DNA from: Perilla frutescens
Lineage: Eukaryota; Streptophyta; Magnoliopsida; Lamiales; Lamiaceae
Reading direction: 5' to 3'
Assembly: GCA_026008535.1 (NCBI GenBank)
Contig: BRKX01000004.1
Coordinates: forward strand, 13,479,501-13,543,500
Length of the DNA: 64,000 nt
Numbering within the stretch: position 1 is the first letter of the stretch; each line of letters starts with the position of its first letter. Below, one piece after another: positions 21,633 to 31,839 of this stretch. The notes beneath the pieces were generated by a model, which saw only the letters and a program-made list of their open reading frames with translations, had not been told where the DNA came from and did not search any database. The position numbers and the translations under genes were made by a program.

Positions 21633-23290
21633 TGTAACAGCCCGGTCCCGAGATAGGGATTAATGAATGGAGACGGGGTGTTATTAAGGGATTATTATGA
21701 ATTAAACGGGGTTACTTGACTATGAAAAAGTTTGATTGGAGGATACGAATAGCAAGGGCTTCAACTAACACGGATATGCATGCTCATTCGGAGATTAATC
21801 AATTAAACAGACACCAACATACAAGAGGGAATAGAGCTAGATATGCATCATTGTACTAATAAGATCAATTTGGGACATTTTGTTCATAACATAGAAATAG
21901 GAAATATGTTCAGAATTCAAATGACATATATCAGAGTAGCAGAATTATAGTGGGATTTGTAAAAGACTTAAACAACAGCAAAAACTTGGCAGCCAACTCA
22001 CATCCACAGCCACCAACGACCTCAGCATCTCAACTAGAAAACATTTGAAAAAGAGGGTGTGAGCACTAATGTACTCAGTGGATTTTTGCAAAAACACTTC
22101 AACAACTTTGAGAATATCCAATAATCAAATGACGGAATATAGAGAGCAAAATACAAAAGCCCTCTCTATACCCGTAAAACCTTTTCTTTTCTTTTAGGGC
22201 CCAATCTTGGCTCAAACCTGATGTCAACTGTACTCTCGGGCATGCCATAGGATAGAAGAGGGGTTATCTCGAATATCCCAATGAGTTTGTGAGGAAATTA
22301 ACCCAGCAGTGACTCACTGTAAAAGATCAAAGATCACAACTTCTGAGCTCGAGTCCTGGTTATAGCAAGACTATGTTCTTCTTGTCTTTATTAACTTCAA
22401 CTTATTTTTCTTTACTTGACTTACTTGAATTTTCAAACCTAGAGCAATCATCTAGGTTAAATCTTAACTGAACAGGATCTTGGCCTACAAGGGATTTTCT
22501 AACATCCAAAAGGCAACCCTAAGTACTATAGACTTAGCAAAATCCAACACTCAAATATGAGGAAATAGATGTGCATAAACATCGATTGCAATTAAAGAAA
22601 TTCTAACATCTCATGCTAGCATAAATTGTACTTAACAATTTTATCATGAATAAATCATGCTTGAGAGCTCGATAACTTTCTTTCTTGACTTTCTTTGCAC
22701 AGAGACCAATCAGGCAGAGCAAAAATGTTATATTGGATATCTCATTTGCCCTAACATGATTCTAGAGCTCATTAGCTCAAACTTTTAGGAAAAGTGTAGG
22801 TTTACCCACCTAGATCACTGAGCAGAGGCTGAGAAAAGAGGGTTACAATCGTACTCCGAGTTCACACTGGGCGCAATTCTTTTTACAAAAATCGAATCAT
22901 CGACTTAGTGATCTCCTACGAAGAAATTGAACATCTAGAATGAGAAATAGCAACAACTAACCCAAAGACCCTAATCTAAGACTTAATTACATATTGCACG
23001 ACTTAAAGACTTATAAAATTTGAGAAGAATTTATCCAGAGAAATTGCATCTTGATTACTCGAGTTTTAGACGGAAAATAACTTAAAAAGGTTACTCGAAA
23101 TGACTCGAAAATAGCTTGAAAATATTCTTAAATTAAACTTGGAAATAACTTAGAAATACACGGCTCAAATGGCTTAAAAAGAGGGTACGAAGAACACAAT
23201 AAAAATTTTAAAACAACATGCTTCAATAATTTAAATCAACATGAAACGACAAGCACGGATTTAACTATAATAAAAATTGAAACATTAGCA
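21633..23290 (-). repeat. Gyp1 5' LTR, truncated
   Basis: Starts TGTAACAGCCCGGTCCCGAGATAGG and parallels 12,551-14,106 closely. It then skips the GC-rich island (equivalent of about 14,107-14,350) by a deletion at GGGTACGA/GAAGAACAC near 23,188. It continues through the shared 100-base segment and stops matching at about 23,290. The remaining third of the LTR is absent. Confidence 0.82.
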
Positions 23291-23827
23291 TTCATCTTTA
23301 ACTCATCCCTAAATTCTTTTCTTATGGGCAGTAGACAAGCCTTTAACAAAAGAAGATTTTTAAGTCAACTTTCAAACTTTATAACTTTTACTTCAAATTT
23401 TAACGGTCCAAAATGACTGAAATAGTTCAAGTATCTGCAGAAAATAATATTCTGAAAAGATTTGCTTCTTGCTCGAGTCCTTAATCACTCAAAACTCTTT
23501 AGAATATTGATCTAGAACTTACTTTAATAAGTTCCACTTTAAAACTTTGGTATAACCAAAAATTTTATTTCGAAAAGAAATAATATTCGACTTTCAAAAA
23601 TCGAATAACCTTGTCTTGCTCAAACTTTTCTTCTCATCATGTACTTTCAAACAGTTATACCAATTATAATCAAAATACTTTAACTCAATCATACCTTAAC
23701 TTTGTTGAAGATGTGAGGGTGATGATGAGCTGGGGGTTCCTGATTAATACTTTGAACAATTCAATACTCACGTAAAAGTTCAATCAATCACTTTAAGAAG
23801 AGAAATGTATGCAGAGTTACAAACCTA

Positions 23828-23839
23828 GCTCTGATACCA
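23828..23839 (-). other. Gyp2 primer-binding site
   Basis: GCTCTGATACCA on the + strand is the exact complement of TGGTATCAGAGC, the initiator-tRNA-Met primer site of plant chromoviruses. It lies two bases from the LTR start. Confidence 0.85.
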
Positions 23840-23841
23840 TC

Positions 23842-26800
23842 TATAACAGCCCGGTCCTGAGGATGGGGACAGGGTTGTTGTGCATAAAAATAGCACAAAA
23901 ATTGAAATCCAAGGGGGTGCTTTAAGAATTAAACTAAGTTAGCGCCTCAAGAATCTAGGTAACTTAACTTTATGACTTGGAAGAACTATCGTTTTCAATG
24001 AATCAATAAGGGTCAAAGGGTTCAATCAAGTCGAAGGGGTCAAAGGATTTAATCGAGTCAAAAGAACGCCATATCATAGGCCAATCGAAATTTAAACAGA
24101 ATCCAATGACAAGCAGATAAAAATTTGACTATTTAAATAAATAAGACCTCTCATAGGTCATAACAAGAAAGACCCATTAATAGGCCGGAATCAAATAAAT
24201 CATAATGTCCCATTCATAGGACGAAATAAGAGACAACTCAAGATTAACTGGAAACGAGTAGAGTCATGCTTGAACGAAAAACCTCTTCATAGGCGAACAA
24301 CAACAACAAGCATGCAAGACCCATTTATAGGTCGACTGAAACTGAATAGATACCAATATGCTTAACAAGTATGACTCTTCAATTAACTTGGAATTAATGG
24401 AGGAGAACATGCTTCTAATTCTCAAAACTTAATCAATAATTGGAAGCATAGCATTTAAGACATGCTAATATCAAGAATCAAGTTACATATATCAAGACTA
24501 AGTAGTAACATCAGAGTACTTAGCAGAAACATAGCGGAAGAAAATTATGTAACTATATAGAGCAACAAACTTGGAAACACAAACAACTCAGACTACCCCA
24601 CCAGCAGCACATCACCGGCCTCAGCATCCCAATCTGAAAATATTTGAAAAAGAGGGTGTGAGAACTAGTGTACTCAGTGGGGTTTTATGAGAAAACTCTA
24701 GAAAAACTTTAGAAACATCCAATTAATAACTGGCGGTATATGGAGAGCAAAACGCGAAAGCCCTCTCCATATCCGTAAAACCTTTTTCTTTCTTTTCCGG
24801 CACCTTTCTTGGCTCAAACATGTTGTCTACTACACCTTGAGGCATGCCTTGGGATAAGAGAGGGGTTACCTCAAGTATCCTTCTGAGTATACGAGGGGAT
24901 TACCCAGCAGTGACTCGAGTATGCGAGAGGGTTATCCAGCAGTGACTCCCTTTACTTTCCAATTTTCAACTCGGTGACTCGAAGGTCATGGTATGATAAT
25001 GTAAATAAACTGTTCTTTGAGCTCGATAACCTGCTTACAACAGAAGCTATATCCTTCCTTAACTTCCTTCCTTACTTAACCTTAACCTTCCTTACTTACT
25101 GGACTTAGCTAGCAATACCAAACCTAGAGCAATCGTCTAAGGCTAATTCTTTAATTGAGCATGATCTCGGCCTATAACGGATTTATAACTTACCCTAAAA
25201 GGCAATACTTAGCTAAATAATCTTTAGCAAGATCCAACATTCAAATTCGAAGAAGTGAACGTGCATAAACATAGATTGTAATTAAAAGCAATTCTAAGAT
25301 CTCATGCTAGCATAAATTATATTTAAAAATTCTAGCATATCTAAACATGCTTGAGAGCTCACTTAACTTATAATAACTTCCTTTACTTTATCAAACTCAA
25401 ATAACAATTTAACAATATCATGCATATAACTTCCTTTACTTTCTTTTCTTAACTTTGCACAGAGACGAACCTGGCAGAGCATAAAATACTTTTATTAGAT
25501 ATTTCCCTTGCCTTAACATGCTTCTAGAGCCTACTAGCTCAAACCATATATTTGGTTTAGAATTACCCACCTCGACGATGAGCATCTCGATCACGAGCAC
25601 GTGGACAAAGCAATGAGCGGAAAAATCCTTTCTCGGGCCTCCTCGGGGTTCACCTCTTCTTTATGAAAGTTGATCAATGACTTTGCAGCCCTGTTCAAGA
25701 TCCTAACAAGAAATGGAAATGATACCTAAACCCTCGACCCTTAGCTAGATCTTTAAAACACGAGAATTTAAACGATTTAAACGCTCGAAATTACCAAAAA
25801 CGGGGATGGAATTTCCGACTAGAACGATCAAAATTTCGGATTATTGGCCACTGCATAGACATAGATCTTCGAAAGAGCTTCAATTTGAATACTCATGGGC
25901 CTCATGGTTCAAACCGAGTCCAAATTTATGGCCTCCGGATGAAAACATGTCGAAACTGCTGCAGCAGCCCCCGCGCGCTCGCGGCCTTCCACGCACCCGC
26001 GGCACCGCCGCACGCCCACGCACTACTCTGGCCAAGAGGGCACCCCCACGACCACGGGGTCCCCTGTGACTGTGGCACCTGGGCGATTCCCGACGGTGGT
26101 AGCTCCTCCTCCACTCCTCCGTTCTCGACTCGCCCAACACTACTCGTCGTCTTGGATGTGCAATCACGAAGAGTGCTCCTCGCTCGACACTCGAATCTTA
26201 AGAATGGGGGAGGAAGAAATGAAAATGAGCAAGGAAAGAATGGGAGGGAGGGCTCTATTTATAGGAGAAATCAAAGCTTCCCCTAGAAGCTACTGCAGTG
26301 CAACAATACTGCTTAAGAAATTTCGGGTTCGGTCAAAAGGTGTTTTATTCGATGTCGAGGTCTAAATGACCTCAGACATGAAATCTTAATATACTGAGAT
26401 GTTTGATGGCTCAAGTACTATTGAACGAATTTGACTCGGGGTAAAGAATGAGTCGTCTTGAAGGAAAACGAGAAAAGATTCTCTTTTCAAAAATAAAGTT
26501 ACTATTCTACACAAGGGACAAATAAAATTCCCGAGCGTTCAATTGACCTCAGAATAAAAATTCGGGAATGCGAACTGATTCCTTGAGAAATTTCCTATAA
26601 GGTAGGCTTGAAGAAACAAGGCTCAAGTCAACACATGAGATTTCAGAAATTTCTAACGATCATGCTCCTATTATTCCCGCTCTTGCTTAATATGATTTTC
26701 GTCGCCGGGACCTCATATGACCTCGGATTGAAAATCAGAAAGTACCGGCACACTCCTTGGGTCAACACCTTCCAAACATGACCAGGATGGGTCATGACTG

Positions 26801-26961
26801 AGCTGGAATCGAAATTCTTGAAAAGATGATCTCACGAAAAATAACTCCAAAAATCACGGTTTAGAACCGAAACATCCTTATTATGCTAAAAATTCCTCTT
26901 ACTATTTCCTAATTAAAATTAGGAATTACTTAATCATATTCTGAAAATCCGGGTTGTTACA
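23842..26961 (-). repeat. Gyp2 5' LTR, 3.1 kb
   Basis: The + strand starts TATAACAGCCCGG (first G of the usual TG mutated) and ends CCGGGTTGTTACA. It contains a GC-rich island at about 25,965-26,130. A perfect TATA box lies at 26,253-26,263. The longer open frames over the island (both strands, 25,806-26,365) look like composition effects. Confidence 0.8.
26253..26263 (-). promoter_or_regulatory. TATA box of Gyp2 LTR
   Basis: The minus strand reads TATAAATAGAG, a perfect plant TATA box, about 700 bp from the U3 end of the LTR. The matching place in Gyp1 (14,761-14,770) is degraded to TGTAAATAGG. Confidence 0.6.
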
Positions 26962-27136
26962 TTCAAATGTCGCAGACATTTATCCTCCATTTTCTCAAGA
27001 TATTGTTCAAATCTACATAACTCACCAAAAGAGCAAAAATGAATGAAATAAATAAAAATCACACAAAAACAAGAGAGAAATAACTACTAAAGATACTAAA
27101 TTCCTATAATAAAATAGGACAAATATATACAAAACA
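26962..27136 (-). repeat. NAT1 3' LTR remnant
   Basis: Directly repeats 30,763-30,939 (CAGACATTTATCCTCCATTT ... AATATATACAAAACA). Cut at its left by the Gyp2 LTR. Confidence 0.8.
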
Positions 27137-27153
27137 ACTCCCCCACACTTAAC
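27137..27153 (-). other. NAT1 polypurine tract
   Basis: The minus strand reads GTTAAGTGTGGGGGAGT next to the LTR start TTGTTTTGTATATA. A second copy of the motif, AAGTGTGGGGGTG, is at about 28,154-28,168 inside the element. Confidence 0.7.
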
Positions 27154-29028
27154 CTTTTGCTTGTCCTCAAGCAAACAGAATCATTCAAGATATGAAGCAA
27201 GAAGGAATTGTCCCCAAGAAGATCATACACACTAGGAGCATTCCACACTATTTTAAACTAGAAAGCTTATCATCGAAGAGAATGACAACATTTCTTAAAC
27301 AAGGCATGTGGCTTGTCCAATGAGAATAAGCAGACAAGATTTTCTCAAGGTAAAATGCAACAACTAGCCCGGAAAACATTCCTCTTACTAACTCCTCCAC
27401 ACTTTATTCAAAAATAACCCGGGAATGCACCCAAAGGATATAATTCGTTAGGTGAAATCATCAGGATAAGCCGAGCTTCATAACGTGGTTTACCATACTC
27501 ATCATGCATAGATTCAAAGGAACGACACACATGATAGGAGTAGAATCTAAAATGCAATCCCATTTATTACAACAATTAAACAAGAGGACGTGGATCAAGC
27601 TTCACAAGGTTTATTCCTTTGGATAAAATCCCTAGTGTCCTTGTGTGGTTTTCCATGCTCATAGTTGATTTAGATGACTAGAGGAGTAGAAATCCTTATT
27701 ATCCTCACTTATTTCAACATACATTTATTTCATTCATTTTTTCATTCATTTCTTTTTTTTTAATAAAAAAATACATGATAGGAAGTTTAGAGGAGAGAAT
27801 GATTTTTTCAAGCATAATTGACACATTTGACAAGAGAATGAATAAAGCTTTCAAATTCTTAGAGGACGAGACCCCACAACAGAAATCATGTAAATATAAT
27901 CATTCTCAAGATAACTTAGATTCTACAATGAAATAATGGGAATGATTTCATGCAACATGAACATCTTAACAATAATCCCTTGAAGATTCATATTCCAAAT
28001 AATCAAGTTTGACAATTAGACAAGACAAATCATGCTAAGTGGGGGTTTAAACAAATAAAACACAAAACAAAATAAAGATATAATTCAAAGACAAGACTTA
28101 AAAAGATACCTTACAAAATCCAAAATACAACACAAGATAAAATCACAAGTTCACCCCCACACTTAAATCATGCATTGCCCATAACGAATTAAAGGATATG
28201 CAAGAAATAAAGGGGAGAGAAAACGTTACAAAATGTAGAAGACCGGCAACAGGTGGAAGTTCCTACAAAACAACACAAACAACAAATGATGAACAAAGAA
28301 AACAATACATAAATAGGAAAATGAATAACAACGCACACTAAACAAAAAATAGGAAAACACATAAAAACACTTCACTGCTCGGGTGGTTGAGAAAGTGGTG
28401 AAGCTAACTATGGAAGTTGTGAGGAGTTAGGGTCGAAATTGGAGTCTTTATTTATAGGAGATGGGGTGCCGCGCCGCAAGCCTAAGCTTAGCCTTTTTTC
28501 AATCAATTCAATCCCATTGAGGCACTCTCAATTCTTTGTCCCATGCAGCACTCATTTTAATGTCTCGAGCTAGACAGAGCCTTAGTAGATTATCATGGAT
28601 GATCATTGAGCACGATCGGCTCGATTCCGTGCTCCCATGGTTGGCTTCATTTCAAGCTTTGTTACTCTAGGAGTAAGCTTCACTCGAACTTTCCTCTTCC
28701 TAGTTGGGCACTCCTCTCCTCCTTGGTCTGTGAATGTTTTTGAACACAGGGCTAGCTTCCTATTTAGACATATTGGACCTTGCATACGCAGACTTAAACA
28801 AGAAAAAGGATCACACGTAACTGGGAAAGAAGAGTTGAAGGCTTAAAGAAAAATAAAAGAAAATAAACACGAAGAACAAAACAAAAACAAAACAACACAA
28901 AACACACAAAAACACAAGCACTTAAACAAACACAAAAACACAAGCACTTAAACAAACACAAAAACACAAAAATACGAAGATAACACAAAAATAATTACAA
29001 CACAAAAAGACAATAAACCTAAAGCCTT
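27154..29028 (-). other. NAT1 internal region, noncoding
   Basis: I find no gag or pol motif in any frame. It contains a 26-bp tandem repeat (ACACAAGCACTTAAACAAAC core) at about 28,905-28,972. A minus-strand TATA box TATAAATAAAG (28,446-28,456) is followed by a UTR-like stretch, and there is the second purine tract. Open frames at 28,603-28,988 lie on repeats or antisense A-rich DNA and are not supported. Confidence 0.55.
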
Positions 29029-29045
29029 CCCCGACAACGGCGCCA
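29029..29045 (-). other. NAT1 primer-binding site (tRNA-Asp type)
   Basis: The minus strand reads TGGCGCCGTTGTCGGGG, one base from the TGGCGCCGTTGCCGGGG that pairs with the 3' end of plant tRNA-Asp and is used by Athila/Tat elements. It lies two bases from the LTR end CATTCAAACA. Confidence 0.8.
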
Positions 29046-29047
29046 AT

Positions 29048-30939
29048 TGTTTGAATGATGTAGTTCTTTCCGGTCGGCTACACCCCTGCAAGAGGACGGG
29101 GTCAACTGTAGGGTGGTGAGCTAACTCAGGTCATATCTCTCGAGGAAAGCTTCATGTGGGAAATTATCTTTCTATGTTATAATTGTTAACAAACACATTA
29201 AAATGAAATATAACCTAAACATTCTAAACGAGGGGTTGGAAGCTTTTTACTAAACTACCTAATTAAAGAAAGTAAAACTAACTAACAACACCACCAATCA
29301 CAAAGATAGAGGATCGAATTATGAGAAGAGCATTAGAGTGCATATTCTTTCATTAGTTTCTCTCCTTACTTGATTCAAGTTGGTTATGTTAATCCCAGTT
29401 GTACAATAGTCCCTTCAATTTGTTTAACTTAACTTACTGTCACCGTCGATCTGTTAAACCTCTATCGGCTATAACATTCCAACCCATAGGCTTATGTAAC
29501 CCAGTCCACCTAAAGATTAACAATTAGGCTTATGAAACCCAGTCCACCTAACGTTGAAGGAACCTAGTTCGGGCTATAGAATCTCCTTTCAGTCTCATCT
29601 AAAGACTAGCAATGCTAAGTAGTGATCAAGTACTCAACATAAATAAGTACAATTCCAACAATAAGAAATCAATCAATCACAAGCAAGGATCGAACCCAAA
29701 TCGATTATCTAAACCCTAATGTAGGAATTAACCTAACACCATGCTCAAGATCAGACAATAATCATAAAAGTCATTCATTTCATAAATCAAAAGATAAATA
29801 AAATACAAACTTCTACAATGTTTGTTTTCTCGAGAGTTTTGGGAAGAATCCCCACAAATCGGTTAAAGCTAAAAGAAACGAATACCAAAGCGGAGCTCCT
29901 CGTTCAAGCTTAGCAACCACGGTCCACTCGAACTTGGATCCCTCTTATCGGGCCGTCATTAAAGTGGAGCTCCTTCTGCAAGCTTAGCAACCGCGTCCGC
30001 TTGCAGTTGGATTCCTCTTCTCGGGCCTTCTTCCTCAAGGTCTAGCCCTTTTGCCTCTTCTCCTTCTCCTTTCTTTATCTTTGGAATCGTGGAGGTGGTA
30101 GTAAAGGTGAAGAGAAGTGGTAGATGAAGTGGTGAATGGAGAGAAAAAAAATGAAGTGAGAGATGGGTGATATGAGTTGTGTCCCCCCCTTCTTGAATGG
30201 GGAGATCGTTTATTTATTTGTGGAAGAGAGAGAAAGTGAGAGATTGTGTGTGTATAATGAGAGAGAGTGGGATTGAGTAGGATGGAGTGAGATAGAATGA
30301 GAGCAAGTGTGTGAGATGTTTCCAAAAAGATATAGAAAGATATGGGACAAAAATAAAAAAGGCCAGGAATTAGGGGAATTTTTCCTTACTAATCCAGACT
30401 CCAAAAATCTTCTCCTACTAATTAAATAAATCATGCTGTGAAATGAGGGAAAATTAAAGTCTTGATCGAAGTTGGAGAGAAGGAGAAAATTAATCTGTGT
30501 CAAAAACTGATCCGGGAGGTGAAACTGAACCCGCGCACCCGCCGGGTACTGCGCGGGCGGGGCCGAGGGAGAGTGCACCACGGCGGTGCATGGTGCGGGC
30601 ACGAGGGCTCTTTGCCGAGAGCCTCCATGCGCCGCGGCGGGGGTGTCTGGTCGGTAGCTTCCACGGTTTTGCTTCGTTCTCCCTCGTTTCTTGGCCGATT
30701 GACCCGATTCAATTTGCTACGCGCTCCTTATTCGATTCTCTATCTTCACATTTTCTTGAATCCCTCAAATTTTGCAGACATTTATCCTCCATTTTCTCAA
30801 GATATTGTGCAAATCTACACTGCTCACCAAAAGAGCAAAAGTGAATGAAATAACATAAAAATCACACAAAAACAATGGAGAAACAAATACTAAAGATACT
30901 AAATTCCTATGATAAAACAGGACAAATATATACAAAACA
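29048..30939 (-). repeat. NAT1 5' LTR
   Basis: The + strand runs TGTTTGAATGATG ... TATACAAAACA, so the LTR has TG...CA ends. It holds a short direct repeat TAGGCTTATGWAACCCAGTCCACC (about 29,490 and 29,526), a TATA-like CAAATAAATAAAC near 30,209-30,220 on the minus strand, and a GC-rich island at about 30,523-30,650. Confidence 0.78.
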
Positions 30940-30950
30940 CGCACTGCCTT

Positions 30951-31063
30951 CAAGATTTTACAATGTGGTTTCTACTGGCCATCTCTGTTCAAAGATTGTC
31001 ATGAGTTCACCCGGGAGTGTGATAAATGTGATGGCCATCTCATGGCTGCACGGGCCGTGTCTC
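30951..31063 (+). pseudogene. Gypsy integrase zinc-finger fragment (Athila/Tat type)
   Basis: Reads FKILQCGFYWPSLFKDCHEF then TRECDKCDGHLMAARAV in one + strand frame without a stop. This is the second half of the HHCC zinc finger of gypsy integrase (His ... Cys-x2-Cys), in the form typical of Athila/Tat pol. No catalytic core follows. It directly abuts the NAT1 LTR, on the opposite strand to it, so it is a scrap of an older element that NAT1 landed in. Confidence 0.65.
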
Positions 31064-31839
31064 TGGCTCAGCCCTCTGCAGGGTCTATGTAGAGTCTTGG
31101 CGGTCTTGGTGATTCTCATTCATCTTCGAACTTAAATACGGACACCAATCCTGAGCCGACTTAACTCAGTTCTTCTTCGAACTTCTTGCGAATCATTCCT
31201 TGAAGATATTCTTACAATCTCTTAGCTCGAAGCCTCATAATTGGGCCTCTTATTTGTAACTCCGGGTTTAGCTCTTCATTTCTAAACACGGACTCATCAT
31301 TCTGTCACTAAGTTTTTGCAGGTAGATACTCTGGATTAAATCGATTGGTGATAGATTTGCCCCGAGTAACCTTCAATGTGTGTTTCACACACGTTGGGCA
31401 TTCACAAAGATAGTTATGATTGGGGTTGGTTGAACATTTGCTTGGGGTCGTTTATCCCACAGCCGATCAAGTCCGAGGTTTGGATTGCATGTTACAGCAT
31501 GTTTGGAGTCGAAAAATATCCGAAATGTATAATAAAAGATCCGCGAAGTGAGTCGTGAGCCGTTACCCACGACTAAGGTCACGGATGAATTCAGAGATTC
31601 TCCTATGACGTCGCGATAGAGAGGGGGTCGCCAAAAAGAAAATTCACGACCCTGATCGTGAATTTTCACCCCGTCGTGAATTTTTAAACGGTCCATGTGG
31701 CAGACATGCTGACTGGGTCATGAAATTTACATGGTGTCCTGCACAAAATTCACGACCTGAGCTGCAGTCACGAGCGGAAATCTGACGTGGCAGACGCGGG
31801 TTTTACTTTTATCTCTTCTTTGTCCAATTTTTTCTTCAC
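31064..31839 (+). other. Unassigned stretch
   Basis: No protein motif recognised. Between about 31,640 and 31,780 the phrase AAAATTCACGACC (or its complement GTCGTGAATTTT) recurs several times in both orientations and could form hairpins. The sequence grades into the CT-rich 5' leader of the ATHILA-like gene. Confidence 0.4.

Larger units (their letters stand above)
12551..23290 (-). mobile_element. Gyp1: minus-strand chromodomain Ty3/gypsy retrotransposon
   Basis: Order on the minus strand: 5' LTR (21,633-about 23,290, truncated), primer-binding site, leader, extra frame (20,332-21,102), gag, protease, RT, RNase H, integrase, chromodomain, purine-rich 3' end, 3' LTR (12,551-15,471). The gene order with integrase last, the LTR start TGTAACAGCCCGG and the C-terminal chromodomain place it in the plant chromoviruses, probably Tekay/Del-like. 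Side-by-side reading of the first 200 bases of the two LTRs shows roughly ten differences, mostly transitions. The element is decayed by many nonsense codons and a few frameshifts. Its 5' LTR is fused to a different gypsy at about 23,290. Confidence 0.88.
23291..26961 (-). mobile_element. Gyp2: 5' end of a second gypsy element
   Basis: Part of the leader (to 23,827), primer-binding site and full 5' LTR only; gag and everything beyond are missing. The LTR differs clearly from Gyp1 (TATAACAGCCCGGTCCTGAGGATGG) but shares the family layout, the GAGAGCAAAACGCGAAAGCCCTCTC-type block and a GC-rich island. It abuts the NAT1 LTR remnant at 26,962, so it inserted into NAT1. The partner end is lost through fusion with Gyp1. 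Confidence 0.75.
26962..30939 (-). mobile_element. NAT1: non-autonomous Athila/Tat-like LTR retrotransposon
   Basis: 5' LTR 29,048-30,939 (1,892 bp), primer-binding site, 1.9-kb internal region without coding capacity, polypurine tract, and only 175 bp of the 3' LTR left (26,962-27,136). The surviving 3' LTR piece matches 30,763-30,939 almost base for base. The primer site is complementary to tRNA-Asp and the purine tract AAGTGTGGGGGAG is of the type seen in Athila/Tat gypsy elements. With no gag or pol it fits a large retrotransposon derivative moved in trans. Gyp2 inserted in its 3' LTR. Confidence 0.7.

Noticed and set aside
25806..26365. Overlapping open frames on both strands in the Gyp2 LTR
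   Set aside because: Same composition effect. No domain, and they lie wholly inside an LTR.
28794..28988. Cys/Phe-rich minus-strand frame resembling a small secreted protein
   Set aside because: It is the antisense of an A/C-rich 26-bp tandem repeat, so the pattern is a repeat artefact.
29029..29045. Fragment of a tRNA-Asp gene
   Set aside because: Only the 17-base primer-binding complement is present, at the exact place beside an LTR; no cloverleaf.
30210..30848. Open frames in the NAT1 LTR
   Set aside because: No recognisable protein; location within an LTR and GC island explains them.
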